Positions 42,723-53,424 of a DNA stretch of 64,000 nucleotides are shown here, one piece after another; within the stretch, counting starts at the first letter, position 1, and every line of letters begins with the position of its first letter. The stretch is from contig CAZVVN010000010.1 in assembly GCA_964630665.1 (NCBI GenBank), positions 1 through 64,000 on the forward strand. Reading direction: 5' to 3'. The position numbers and the translations under genes were made by a program. The notes under the pieces were generated by a model. That model saw nothing but the letters and a program-made list of their open reading frames with translations, ran no database searches and was not told where the DNA came from. The DNA is from UBA9619 sp964630665 (GTDB taxonomy: Bacteria > Pseudomonadota > Gammaproteobacteria > Arenicellales > UBA868).

Positions 42723-45368
42723 GTGCGTGTCCCTCTTAACCGTATTCTGGACCCGAGACAACTCGCACCCGAATCCAATCGCTTTCCGGATATTGAGCAT
42801 ACCCGCCTATTGTTGGATCAGGGCCGCCAATCACTGAAGGCTTATCACCACAAAGGTGCTCCTGCCCAGGAGATCGTTTCCGCTTATTCGTGGTTGATGG
42901 ATCAGATATTAGTCACGGCCTGGAATTCAATTGTCCCGAAAACCGATCGGCAACGATCGGTCGCACTTGTTGCCGTTGGCGGGTATGGCCGGCAAGAACT
43001 GCAACCGGGTTCGGACATCGACCTGCTGGTGCTGTTCCGCCGTTCACCAGGAAACAGGCAACGGGAATTCACCGAGGAACTGATTCGTTTCTTCTGGGAT
43101 ATTGGACTCAGTGTTGGTCACAGTGTTAGGACGCTTAAAGAGTGCACAACGCAGTGCAAACGTGACGTGACCGTGATGACGAATTTGATGGAGTCCCGCA
43201 TATTATCCGGCGACCGTGCTCTACTTACCCGATTGAGGTCTCGCACTGGCCCTACCAGGATGTGGAAGGCAGATCGGTTCATGGCTGCAAAACTGAAGGA
43301 ACAAGCAGCTAGGCACCTCCGTTACAACGATACAGCCTACAATCTTGAGCCACACCTTAAAGAAGGACCGGGCGGTCTGCGGGACATACACACTATGGAG
43401 TGGGTCGCTCAGCGCTCCCTAGGTATCGACAGCCTCCATCAGCTTATTCCCCTCAGCTACCTGACAGAACCGGAATATAGAGGATTACTCCGCAGCAGGA
43501 ATTTCCTCTGGAGACTCCGCAACGCCCTGCACTTTCTGTCTGGCAGATCGGAAGATCGACTCCTGTTCGATTATCAAAGGGACATTGCAGCTGAGTTCGG
43601 GTACACGGATTCGGCCAACCTGGCGGTTGAAAAACTGATGAAGCGCTATTACCGAACTGCCAGGGAAGTCCGGCTACTCAACGAGATCCTCCTGCAGCAG
43701 ATTCAAGATAACATCAGTCTGTCTCCCCGAACACGCCTGAGTTCGCTAAATCGTAGATTTCACCACCGAGCCGGCTACATTGAAGCGCGGCAACCAACGG
43801 TATTTCGAAAGTATCCCTTCGCACTACTAGAGGTGTTCTTATTGTTGCAACAGAACCCCGGTTTGAAAGGAATCGGGGCCGGGACCATTCGCTTGATTCG
43901 GAGCAGCCTTCAACTGATCGATTCGGATTTTCGCCGGGACATACGGTGCCGGAGTCTCTTCATGGAGATCATGCGGGCACCCCTGGGTCAGACCCGTGCA
44001 TTAAGGCAGATGACTGCCTATGGAATCCTTGGCGCCTACATACCCCAGTTCGGCCGGGTTGTCGGGCAGATGCAGCATGATCTGTTTCATGTTTACACTG
44101 TTGATGCTCACCTGCTCTTTGTCGTAAGAAACCTAAGGCGCCTCGAACTGCCGGAGCATCAAGCCGAACTTCCCCAGGCCAGTCTCATGATGGGGAATCT
44201 TTTCAAACGACACCGGCTGTTCCTAGCTGCTCTGTTTCATGATATTTCAAAAGGCCAGAGCGGAGATCACTCTGCACTCGGAGAGGCAGAAGCCTACCGC
44301 TTTTGCAAACGTCATGACATGAGTGACTATGATTGCCATTTTGTCTCCTGGCTGGTGCGAAACCATCTGCTGATGTCCTGGACCGCACAACGGGAAGATA
44401 TTTCAGACGCCGAGGTGATAGGTCGATTTGCCAAGCTGGCAGGTGATCAGGAACATCTGGACAATCTTTATCTTCTCACCGTTGCCGACATCAGGGGCAC
44501 CAGCCCACATGTCTGGAACGATTGGAAGGGGAAGCTTCTGAGCGATCTGCACGCAGCTACAAGTCAGGCATTACGTCGAGATCAAGGGGTGCCGATCAAA
44601 CCTGAAGAGCGGATCATCGATCTCAAGAAGGAGACTCTCACCGCCCTGAAGGGATCGCCGATCAAAGAAGCGCAGGCCATACACGCGTGGCAGATGCTGA
44701 ATGATGACTATTTTCTACGAAACAAACCGGAAGATATAGCCTGGCACACCCGTTTGCTGGTGTCTTCTTCCGTTGCCGACATTCCCATCGTCGATGCAAG
44801 AGCAGATGACAAGTCAGACTCAATTCAAATTTTCGTCTGTTCAGCCGATTCACAACAATTGCTTTGTGACGTTACTGCAGGTTTTGACCAGGAGAACCTG
44901 AATATCGTTGACGCCCGGGTGCACAAAGTCCGCTGCGGGCTGGTCATAATGGTCTTTGTGGTCCTTAACCGTTACATAAACGACCGACTGGCCTTATCGT
45001 CCCAAGAAATGGCCAAACGGATGAAGGAGCAGATCCTCAATCCGCAACCAGGCAAAGATCCAAAACAGGCCCGACTGCCACGGACCTTACGACATTTCCA
45101 GATCGATACCATCGTCCGATTCACCGATCGCCCAAACTCGGATAACACAGTACTGGAGGTCATCGCACAAGACCGGCCGGGTCTTCTACATCAGGTTGCC
45201 AAAGCTTTTCTCCAGTGTAAGATCCATCTTGTAAGTGCAAAGGTCAGTACGTTTGGCGAAAGGGCCGAGGACATTTTCTATATCACTGATCGCGATGGAC
45301 ACTGCGTAGATAAATCTGCCTCCCGAGACCAAATCTCCAGGCAGATCCGCTCCGCACTGCCTTCCTGA
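42723..45368 (+). CDS. glnD: Bifunctional uridylyltransferase/uridylyl-removing enzyme GlnD
   Basis: An 881-residue sensor of glutamine that adds UMP to PII proteins at low nitrogen and removes it at high nitrogen. The nucleotidyltransferase motif GGYGRQELQPGSDIDLL covers residues 86-102, with Asp98 and Asp100 as metal ligands. The HD hydrolase motif is in ALFHDISKGQSGDHSALG. Two C-terminal ACT domains (IQIFVCSADSQQLL and TVLEVIAQDRPGLLHQVA) bind glutamine. The start is GTG 42723. No glnB or glnK is in the window. Confidence 0.98.
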   Translation: MRVPLNRILDPRQLAPESNRFPDIEHTRLLLDQGRQSLKAYHHKGAPAQEIVSAYSWLMDQILVTAWNSIVPKTDRQRSVALVAVGGYGRQELQPGSDIDLLVLFRRSPGNRQREFTEELIRFFWDIGLSVGHSVRTLKECTTQCKRDVTVMTNLMESRILSGDRALLTRLRSRTGPTRMWKADRFMAAKLKEQAARHLRYNDTAYNLEPHLKEGPGGLRDIHTMEWVAQRSLGIDSLHQLIPLSYLTEPEYRGLLRSRNFLWRLRNALHFLSGRSEDRLLFDYQRDIAAEFGYTDSANLAVEKLMKRYYRTAREVRLLNEILLQQIQDNISLSPRTRLSSLNRRFHHRAGYIEARQPTVFRKYPFALLEVFLLLQQNPGLKGIGAGTIRLIRSSLQLIDSDFRRDIRCRSLFMEIMRAPLGQTRALRQMTAYGILGAYIPQFGRVVGQMQHDLFHVYTVDAHLLFVVRNLRRLELPEHQAELPQASLMMGNLFKRHRLFLAALFHDISKGQSGDHSALGEAEAYRFCKRHDMSDYDCHFVSWLVRNHLLMSWTAQREDISDAEVIGRFAKLAGDQEHLDNLYLLTVADIRGTSPHVWNDWKGKLLSDLHAATSQALRRDQGVPIKPEERIIDLKKETLTALKGSPIKEAQAIHAWQMLNDDYFLRNKPEDIAWHTRLLVSSSVADIPIVDARADDKSDSIQIFVCSADSQQLLCDVTAGFDQENLNIVDARVHKVRCGLVIMVFVVLNRYINDRLALSSQEMAKRMKEQILNPQPGKDPKQARLPRTLRHFQIDTIVRFTDRPNSDNTVLEVIAQDRPGLLHQVAKAFLQCKIHLVSAKVSTFGERAEDIFYITDRDGHCVDKSASRDQISRQIRSALPS

Positions 45369-45400
45369 AGCACTTTTGTGCGCACAATGAGGAATCGATT

Positions 45401-46222
45401 ATGAGAGAAATTGCCGAAGCTATCGAGGCCGCTTTCGAGGTCCGCACAGACTTGAAAAATACCGGGCCAACTCCCGAAGCAAGAAGTGCAGTCAGTAGGG
45501 CCATAGCCATGCTTGATTCTGGAGAACAACGGGTGGCGGAACCGACCTCATCTGGCTGGATTGTCAATGAGTGGCTGAAGAAGGCCGTGCTGTTATCATT
45601 TCTATTCAACGAAAACAGTGTGCTCACCTCCGGTGATACCAAGTACTTCGACAAGGTGCCCGGAAAATTCGATAATTTCGACAGAGCCGCATTCCAGGCA
45701 GGCGGATACCGCGTCGTTCCACCGGCCATGGTCCGGAAGGGAGCTTATCTGGGCCCAAACGTGATACTCATGCCGAGCTACGTCAACATTGGTGCTTATG
45801 TCGGCTCAGGTACAATGGTTGACACTTGGGCAACAGTTGGCTCCTGTGCACAGATTGGCCGGAACGTTCACCTCTCCGGGGGGGTCGGGATAGGCGGAGT
45901 TCTCGAACCATTACAGGCGTCGCCTACAATCATCGAAGACGATTGTTTTATTGGTGCCCGAAGTGAGATCGTGGAGGGGGTCATCGTAGAAAGGGGATCA
46001 GTGATTTCAATGGGCGTATTTATCGGTCAGAGCACCCGTATACTTGATCGCTCGACCGGCCAGGTTAACTATGGCCGCGTGCCCGCGGGGTCTGTGGTCG
46101 TATCCGGCTCGACCCCTGCCGAGGACGGCACTCATAACCTCTACTGTGCCGTTATAGTTAAAAAGGTCGATGAAAAGACCCGCTCAAAGGTCGGGATCAA
46201 TGAACTCTTGAGAGACGTTTAA
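45401..46222 (+). CDS. dapD: 2,3,4,5-tetrahydropyridine-2,6-dicarboxylate N-succinyltransferase
   Basis: A 273-residue enzyme of the succinylase branch of lysine and diaminopimelate synthesis, using succinyl-CoA. After a helical N-terminal domain, hexapeptide repeats build a left-handed beta helix (GAYLGPNVILMPSYVNIGAY, then GTMVDTWATVGSCAQIG). The C terminus (AVIVKKVDEKTRSKVGINELLR) is characteristic. It follows glnD by 32 bases, the conserved map-glnD-dapD order; dapC and dapE are not present. Confidence 0.98.
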   Translation: MREIAEAIEAAFEVRTDLKNTGPTPEARSAVSRAIAMLDSGEQRVAEPTSSGWIVNEWLKKAVLLSFLFNENSVLTSGDTKYFDKVPGKFDNFDRAAFQAGGYRVVPPAMVRKGAYLGPNVILMPSYVNIGAYVGSGTMVDTWATVGSCAQIGRNVHLSGGVGIGGVLEPLQASPTIIEDDCFIGARSEIVEGVIVERGSVISMGVFIGQSTRILDRSTGQVNYGRVPAGSVVVSGSTPAEDGTHNLYCAVIVKKVDEKTRSKVGINELLRDV

Positions 46223-46263
46223 GTACGCACTTGTAGATCGGTCAATAAAAGGAACCTTGAGAA

Positions 46264-46986
46264 ATGCAGTTAACCCTCTCCCACGGCACCATACAAGGCA
46301 GATCTCATGATACAAACGAAGACTGCATAAAGACCGTTCCGAGCGCAAGACTTGCCATCCTATCGGATGGGATCGGAGGACGAGCCGCTGGCGAAGTTGC
46401 AAGCCGAATGGCTGTGGAAACGGTTGCTGAACAATTTACGGAGGAGTCGCCTGTTAACTCTGATGCACTCGAGAGCACTCTTGTCCAACAGATTTTCTTA
46501 CGCAGCGCGTCGTTGGCACATGACAGAATTCGGGAACTTGCCGATGCAAAAACCGACTATTCCGGCATGGGCACAACTCTGCTTGCGGCCCATTTTGGTA
46601 CGGACCAATTGACGGTCCTTCACGTCGGCGACTCCCGATTGTACCGACTCAGGCGCGAGATCTTTTCACAACTCAACGAAGATCACACCTATGCGAGCAA
46701 CCGTAAACTGAGGACTGGCTACGCGGCCGGGTATCTGCTTCGTTCGATCGGCACAGAGGACATATTTGAACCGGATCTGATCTCGTCACCAATCGCTTCG
46801 CAGGATCTCTACCTGCTCTGCAGCGACGGATTATCGGATCTTGTACCTGACGACGAGATTCGTAATATTCTGCTTTCCAGCGGCGGGGCTGCCTACGAAG
46901 AAACTATCAAAAAACTGATCGAGAAAGCGTTGGAATACGGCAGCCAGGACGACATATCCATCATCATTGTTTCAATCGGCGAGTGA
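46264..46986 (+). CDS. PP2C-family serine/threonine protein phosphatase
   Basis: A 240-residue PPM-type phosphatase. Metal-binding and active-site motifs are RSHDTNEDC (residues 13-21), LSDGIGGRAAGE (33-44, Asp35), GMGTTLLAA, HVGDSRLYRLR, LLCSDGLSDLVPDDEI and SQDDISIIIV. It resembles the single-domain bacterial Stp/PppA type that reverses Hanks-type kinase phosphorylation, but no Ser/Thr kinase, FHA or type VI secretion gene is nearby. It follows dapD by 41 bases and converges on radA, 1 base apart. Family is certain; targets are unknown. Confidence 0.9.
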   Translation: MQLTLSHGTIQGRSHDTNEDCIKTVPSARLAILSDGIGGRAAGEVASRMAVETVAEQFTEESPVNSDALESTLVQQIFLRSASLAHDRIRELADAKTDYSGMGTTLLAAHFGTDQLTVLHVGDSRLYRLRREIFSQLNEDHTYASNRKLRTGYAAGYLLRSIGTEDIFEPDLISSPIASQDLYLLCSDGLSDLVPDDEIRNILLSSGGAAYEETIKKLIEKALEYGSQDDISIIIVSIGE

Positions 46987-46987
46987 A

Positions 46988-48346
46988 TCAGCCTTCGGCT
47001 AATTTGAACTGGCCGATCAGTTCAGCCACCGCGTCGACGCAAATGACCTCCAATCCCGGTATCGATATTTTTGTCCAATTACCCTTGGGGACTATGGCAA
47101 TATGAAATCCAAGGCTGTGTGCTTCTTTTAAGCGTTCTACGCCTCTCTGGACCGGGCGGATCTCACCCCCGAGTCCGATCTCACCAAAACACACCATACC
47201 GGCAGGGAATGGCCTATCTAGAAAACTCGAGACTATCGCCATTGCTACCGCAACATCAGAAGCGGTTTCAGCTATCCGCATCCCACCAGCGACATTAACG
47301 TAAACATCCCGGTTGCCGAGAGAGATTCCGGCGTGACGATGCAGCACAGCCAAAAGCATCCCGATTCGACCGTTATCCAGACCTACGCATACCCGGCGCG
47401 GGTTAACCAGAGAGCTCTCGTCAACCAGCGCCTGTATCTCTACCAGTAACGGGCGACTGCCTTCCTGGACCGCAAGGACAGCCCTGCCATTTGAAGGCAT
47501 TCCACCGGATGACAGGAACATGGCAGACGGGTTATCCACACCCCGAAGACCGGCTTGGGTCATTGCAAATACCCCGATTTCATTGGCCGGGCCGTTGCGG
47601 TTCTTAAAAGCCCTGACCAGCCTAAAGCGGCTGTCTGGATCACCTTCAAAATACAGAACCGTGTCGACTATGTGTTCCAACACTTTCGGGCCTGCCAGGA
47701 CGCCCTCTTTCGTGACATGACCGATCAATAGAACAACTGTGTTTGCTTCCTTTGCAAACCTGACCAACTGCTCGGCACACGATCTGATTTGACTGATACT
47801 CCCAGGAGCCGACTCAAGACCGGGCGCCGACAATGTCTGTATCGAGTCAATAACCAGGAGTGCTGGGTGTATGTCACTTGCAGATTGCAGGACAGTCTCC
47901 AGATTGGTTTCAGAGAAAAGCCGGACAGTGGATTCGGCCAGGCCCATCCGAGTGGCTCGTAGGGCAATTTGCTGCAGTGATTCCTCACCACTGACGTAAA
48001 GTGCCGATCCTTCGGTAGACAGCATAGCAGCACATTGAAGAGCTAAGGTGCTCTTGCCGATTCCCGGCTCGCCGCCAAGCAGAACGACCGTACCTTCCAC
48101 CAGCCCACTGCCGAGCACCCGGTCGAACTCGCCTAAACCAGTCAAGAATCTGGAGACTGGCTGGGTCGTGATCTCATTCAACACTACCGGTGCCCCTTCA
48201 CTTTTGACTCCTTTTGAGACACGGTTCTTCGAGCGGGTAACAGTTGTTTCAGTCAGTGAATTCCAAGCACCACATTCCGAGCACTGGCCGGCCCATTTCG
48301 GATAGCGAGAGTCGCACTGCTGACAGGCGAACTCCGTCTTACTCAC
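46988..48346 (-). CDS. radA: DNA repair protein RadA (Sms)
   Basis: A 452-residue branch-migration ATPase of recombination. The start is GTG 48346, matching the family N terminus SKTEFACQQCDSRYPKWAGQ; the upstream open stretch is not RadA-like. A zinc finger uses Cys8, Cys11, Cys22 and Cys25. Walker A is GGEPGIGKST. The RadA-specific motif, usually KNRFG, reads KNRNGPANEIG: Asn replaces Phe, with the flanking Lys and Arg retained. The C-terminal Lon-like domain has NVAGGMRIAETASDVAVAMA. It ends against the PP2C gene and follows dnaB. Confidence 0.96.
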   Translation of the reverse strand: MSKTEFACQQCDSRYPKWAGQCSECGAWNSLTETTVTRSKNRVSKGVKSEGAPVVLNEITTQPVSRFLTGLGEFDRVLGSGLVEGTVVLLGGEPGIGKSTLALQCAAMLSTEGSALYVSGEESLQQIALRATRMGLAESTVRLFSETNLETVLQSASDIHPALLVIDSIQTLSAPGLESAPGSISQIRSCAEQLVRFAKEANTVVLLIGHVTKEGVLAGPKVLEHIVDTVLYFEGDPDSRFRLVRAFKNRNGPANEIGVFAMTQAGLRGVDNPSAMFLSSGGMPSNGRAVLAVQEGSRPLLVEIQALVDESSLVNPRRVCVGLDNGRIGMLLAVLHRHAGISLGNRDVYVNVAGGMRIAETASDVAVAMAIVSSFLDRPFPAGMVCFGEIGLGGEIRPVQRGVERLKEAHSLGFHIAIVPKGNWTKISIPGLEVICVDAVAELIGQFKLAEG

Positions 48347-48474
48347 TGAGGCTCGCACTTTGGTCAGAACCGCCCGGTGCAGGGCCAGGACAGACCTAGT
48401 CGTGGAATGCCAGTACGAGTCATGCAGACAAGAAACAAAATTTGCTGCCACTGGAAGGCAGCAGCCCAAAATCT

Positions 48475-49875
48475 TCAAAAATTCTGATCGGAAAACTCAG
48501 ATACATAGTTCTCAAACCGGGTGTATTCCCCGAGAAATGTCAGGCGTACCGTACCGGTTGGCCCATTTCTCTGCTTGCCAATAATGATTTCGGCCGTCCC
48601 CCTGTCCTGACTTTCTTCGTTGTAAATCTCATCCCTGTAGATAAACAGAATAACATCGGCATCCTGTTCAATGGCACCCGATTCTCGCAGATCAGACATC
48701 ACCGGCCTCTTGTTAGGCCTTTGTTCCAGTCCGCGATTGAGCTGGGAAAGCACCATAACCGGGGCTGAGACCTCCTTAGCAACGATCTTGAGCGCTCGCG
48801 TAATGTTTGCCACCTCGACGGCGCGATTCTCGCTGCCCTCACTGGACTGCATCAACTGAAGGTAATCGACCACAATCAACCCAAGTTGGCCTCTATCCCG
48901 GGCCAGTCTCCGGATCCTCGACCTCAGCTCCACTGGCGTGAGCGCCGGCGTGTCGTCAATAAAGATGGGGGCCTGGTCAAGTAATTCGACGGCTGAGGTT
49001 AGCCTTGGCCAGTCATCACGACTTAACTTACCGGTCCGAACGTGATGGGCGTTTATCCGGCCCAGCGACGACAGCATTCTCATGGCCAGCTGTTGACCCG
49101 GCATCTCCATGCTGAACACCGCCACGGGTAGTTTTGAGCCGACTGCAGCGTTTTCTGCAATATTCATCGCTAGGCTTGTTTTCCCCATCGATGGCCGGCC
49201 AGCCACAACCACAAGGTCAGAGGGTTGCAGACCAGAGGTGAGTTCATCCAGATCCTTGAAACCGGTCGCGACGCCCGTCAAGGTCTGGCCTGATTCGTAC
49301 AACTCCTCTATACGATCCAGGGCTTGGGTCAGAAGACCCTGCACAGGGACAAAACCCGCAGCCTGGCGCCGATCGGTCTCGGAGATATCAAATACGAGTT
49401 TCTCAGCATACTCAAGCAGATCCTCAATGTCCGAACCTTCGGGGTTGTATGCTTTCTCTGCGATCTGTGACGAGGCCCCAATCAGCCTCCGAAGGATTGA
49501 ACGTTCCCGGACGATACCTGCATAGGCGGTAACATTTGCGGTACCCGGAGTGTTGTTTGCCAACTCGCCCAGGTAAGTCAACCCCCCGGCTTTCTCGAGG
49601 GTTCCGTTGTTACCCAGCCATTCGGATGCGGTAACGACATCTACTGGCTCGTCAGCATCATGCAATGCTTTGATTGCGCTGAATATCTCCCGGTGGGGCC
49701 GGGTATAGAAGTCCTCTACCAGGACCGTCTCCGAGACCTCGTCCCAGCGGCGAGAATCCAGAAGCAGACAGCCTAGAACCGACTGCTCAGCCTCCAGGGC
49801 CTGGGGCGGCAACGGAAAATCCCGCCTTGCTGTTGATCCTGATTGAGTCTCCGGCATGATCTGAAGGTCGCCCAC
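48475..49875 (-). CDS. dnaB: Replicative DNA helicase DnaB
   Basis: A 466-residue hexameric helicase that unwinds DNA at the replication fork. The N-terminal domain begins PPQALEAEQSVLGCLLLD; Walker A is GRPSMGKTSLA; the Walker B region is LGLIVVDYLQLM; LRESGAIEQDADVILFIYRDE is near the C terminus. No intein is present. The start is GTG 49875 with AAGG upstream, or ATG 49857. It follows the rplI operon across a terminator and precedes radA, without the alr gene often found between them. Confidence 0.97.
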   Translation of the reverse strand: MGDLQIMPETQSGSTARRDFPLPPQALEAEQSVLGCLLLDSRRWDEVSETVLVEDFYTRPHREIFSAIKALHDADEPVDVVTASEWLGNNGTLEKAGGLTYLGELANNTPGTANVTAYAGIVRERSILRRLIGASSQIAEKAYNPEGSDIEDLLEYAEKLVFDISETDRRQAAGFVPVQGLLTQALDRIEELYESGQTLTGVATGFKDLDELTSGLQPSDLVVVAGRPSMGKTSLAMNIAENAAVGSKLPVAVFSMEMPGQQLAMRMLSSLGRINAHHVRTGKLSRDDWPRLTSAVELLDQAPIFIDDTPALTPVELRSRIRRLARDRGQLGLIVVDYLQLMQSSEGSENRAVEVANITRALKIVAKEVSAPVMVLSQLNRGLEQRPNKRPVMSDLRESGAIEQDADVILFIYRDEIYNEESQDRGTAEIIIGKQRNGPTGTVRLTFLGEYTRFENYVSEFSDQNF

Positions 49876-49969
49876 CTGCCTTATCCGCGTGACCGATAAC
49901 TTTAACTTAATTCTGCCCTTCTGGAACCCTGAATTTCCCGCTCATTAACCTGCTCCACCATCAGCCGGC

Positions 49970-49998
49970 AAAAAAAAGCCAGGTCCAGAGAACCTGGC
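49970..49998 (-). terminator. Rho-independent terminator of the rpsF-rpsR-rplI operon
   Basis: On the minus strand a 7-bp stem (GCCAGGT / ACCTGGC, 49998-49978) with a 7-base loop is followed by a run of eight T. It lies 35 bases after the rplI stop, and separates this operon from dnaB. Confidence 0.88.
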
Positions 49999-50032
49999 CT
50001 GACTGAACGTCTGAAACTGTTTATCTGACTAC

Positions 50033-50494
50033 TCAATCGTCAGTTGATTCCTCCTCCGCTACGACCGTTATATTCAAAGTCTGGTGTATCTGGGGATGAA
50101 GAATGACCTGAATCTGGTGATCGCCCAGTTCTTTGATCGGACCCTCAGGCATGTCAATCTCGGATCGTTGAATCGCCAGATCGGCACCTTGGAGGAGCTC
50201 CGCTACATCGACCGCAGACACCGATCCAAACAGCTGACCTTCGTCACCGGCTTTTCGAGCTACCGTCAAGTACTCGGGCAACAGCTCGGCCTTTGCCTTT
50301 GCCGCATCAAGGCGTTCACCTTCGAGTCTGGCGAGTTCCCTCCGACGCTCATCCACTTTCTGCTTAGCGCCTTCGGTCGCCCACACTGCCTTCCCCTGTG
50401 GGACGAGATAATTTCGGGCATAACCGGACTTGACCTGCACCACGTCACCCAACTCCCCTAGATTTTGAACTTTTTCGAGCAGTATCAGTTCCAT
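50033..50494 (-). CDS. rplI: 50S ribosomal protein L9
   Basis: A 153-residue two-domain ribosomal protein. The N-terminal domain has MELILLEKVQNLGELGDVVQ and VKSGYARNYLVPQGKAVWAT; a long connecting helix (VDERRRELARLEGERLDAAK) leads to the C-terminal domain ending in IHQTLNITVVAEE. It is last of rpsF-rpsR-rplI, 13 bases after rpsR, and is followed by a strong intrinsic terminator. Confidence 0.98.
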   Translation of the reverse strand: MELILLEKVQNLGELGDVVQVKSGYARNYLVPQGKAVWATEGAKQKVDERRRELARLEGERLDAAKAKAELLPEYLTVARKAGDEGQLFGSVSAVDVAELLQGADLAIQRSEIDMPEGPIKELGDHQIQVILHPQIHQTLNITVVAEEESTDD

Positions 50495-50507
50495 TTGCTC
50501 ATCCCCA

Positions 50508-50735
50508 TCAATGCTGATCGCTGTATGGCAGAAGCGCCAGGTAACGAGCCCGTTTTATTGCGGTCGCCAATTGACGTTGATATCGGGGCTTGGTTCCGGT
50601 ATTTCGGCTCGGAATAATCTTACCGGTCTCTGTAATGTATCCCTTTAACGTGTCCAGATCCTTGTAGTCGATTTCACTGACACCGAGCGCCGTAAATCGG
50701 CAATATTTTCGCCTGCGACTGTACCTCATCATCAT
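50508..50735 (-). CDS. rpsR: 30S ribosomal protein S18
   Basis: A 75-residue protein that pairs with S6 on the platform of the 30S subunit. RRRKYCRFTALGVSEIDYKD, RNTGTKPRYQRQLATAIKRA and the C-terminal ARYLALLPYSDQH match the family. It overlaps the rpsF stop by 4 bases, indicating translational coupling. Two or three adjacent Met at the N terminus leave the exact start open by a residue or two. Confidence 0.98.
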   Translation of the reverse strand: MMMRYSRRRKYCRFTALGVSEIDYKDLDTLKGYITETGKIIPSRNTGTKPRYQRQLATAIKRARYLALLPYSDQH

Positions 50736-51289
50736 GTCTTCTCCACTGATTCTTCGGACACCCCATCGGGCGCCTGCTCGGCATCACTTGATTCGGAGCC
50801 AGATTGTCCAACCAGAGTATCACCTTGTGAAGGGCCCCCAGTCCCGGGCACGGGTTCTAGTTGCGGGCTGGGTGCATCTTCTTTGACCGCGTCATTGTCG
50901 CTTTTATCCGTCACGGGTTCGGGGGATTCCTCGGTCCGACTTTTCTCGTCCCTGGAAGAATCTGACTCCTCTCCGCTTTGGACCAGAAAAGAAGACTCAG
51001 TAACTGCAGCATCCTTCTTGACGATCAGATTACGGATAACCGCATCATTGAACCTGAACAGATTGTTGATCTCATCGAGAACAGCCTGACCACACTCGAT
51101 GTTCATGAGCACATAGTGGGCTTTGTGAACCTTTTCAATAGGATAGGCAAGTTGCCGTCTTCCCCAATCTTCCAATCGATGCAACTGACCGCCACCTTCT
51201 TCTATCACAACCTTGTAGCGGTCGATCATCGCGGTGACCTGCTCGCTTTGATCGGGATGAACGAGAAATACGATCTCGTAGTGGCGCAT
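50732..51289 (-). CDS. rpsF: 30S ribosomal protein S6 with a long acidic C-terminal extension
   Basis: The S6 fold covers residues 1-101 (MRHYEIVFLVHPDQSEQV, then GRRQLAYPIEKVHKAHYVLM). The following 84 residues are a low-complexity tail rich in Glu, Asp, Ser and Pro (EESDSSRDEKSRTEESPEP and on). The total of 185 residues exceeds the roughly 130 of enterobacterial S6, whose shorter acidic tail is extended by RimK with glutamates. The tail here ends EESVEKT rather than Glu-Glu. AAGGAG precedes the ATG by 7 bases. It heads the rpsF-rpsR-rplI operon. Confidence 0.96.
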   Translation of the reverse strand: MRHYEIVFLVHPDQSEQVTAMIDRYKVVIEEGGGQLHRLEDWGRRQLAYPIEKVHKAHYVLMNIECGQAVLDEINNLFRFNDAVIRNLIVKKDAAVTESSFLVQSGEESDSSRDEKSRTEESPEPVTDKSDNDAVKEDAPSPQLEPVPGTGGPSQGDTLVGQSGSESSDAEQAPDGVSEESVEKT

Positions 51290-51367
51290 CTATTTCTCCT
51301 TATGGGTTTGAGCCTCCCGTAAAAAAAGGTGAGGCAAGGAGGAGTTCTGTTGTTCTCCGGGCGCGCG

Positions 51368-51396
51368 AGTATAGTGCCTTTGTTATCCTTGAGCAA
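51368..51396 (-). promoter_or_regulatory. Sigma70 promoter of rpsF-rpsR-rplI
   Basis: On the minus strand TTGCTC (51396-51391), a 17-base spacer and TATACT (51373-51368) form a near-consensus promoter. Transcription would start near 51361, giving a leader of about 70 bases that contains short hairpin-forming segments (GCCTC / GAGGC around a T run). In other bacteria the S6:S18 complex binds this leader; whether that structure is present here is not clear from reading. Confidence 0.6.
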
Positions 51397-51426
51397 CTCG
51401 CCGGCCTGTCGACCCAGCAGGCTCCA

Positions 51427-53364
<1,938 letters not shown>

Positions 53365-53424
53365 TGATCTCTCCTTGTATGCTCCATATTCGCCTTCCGG
53401 AATATCTGGTGTAATTCTGAACGG

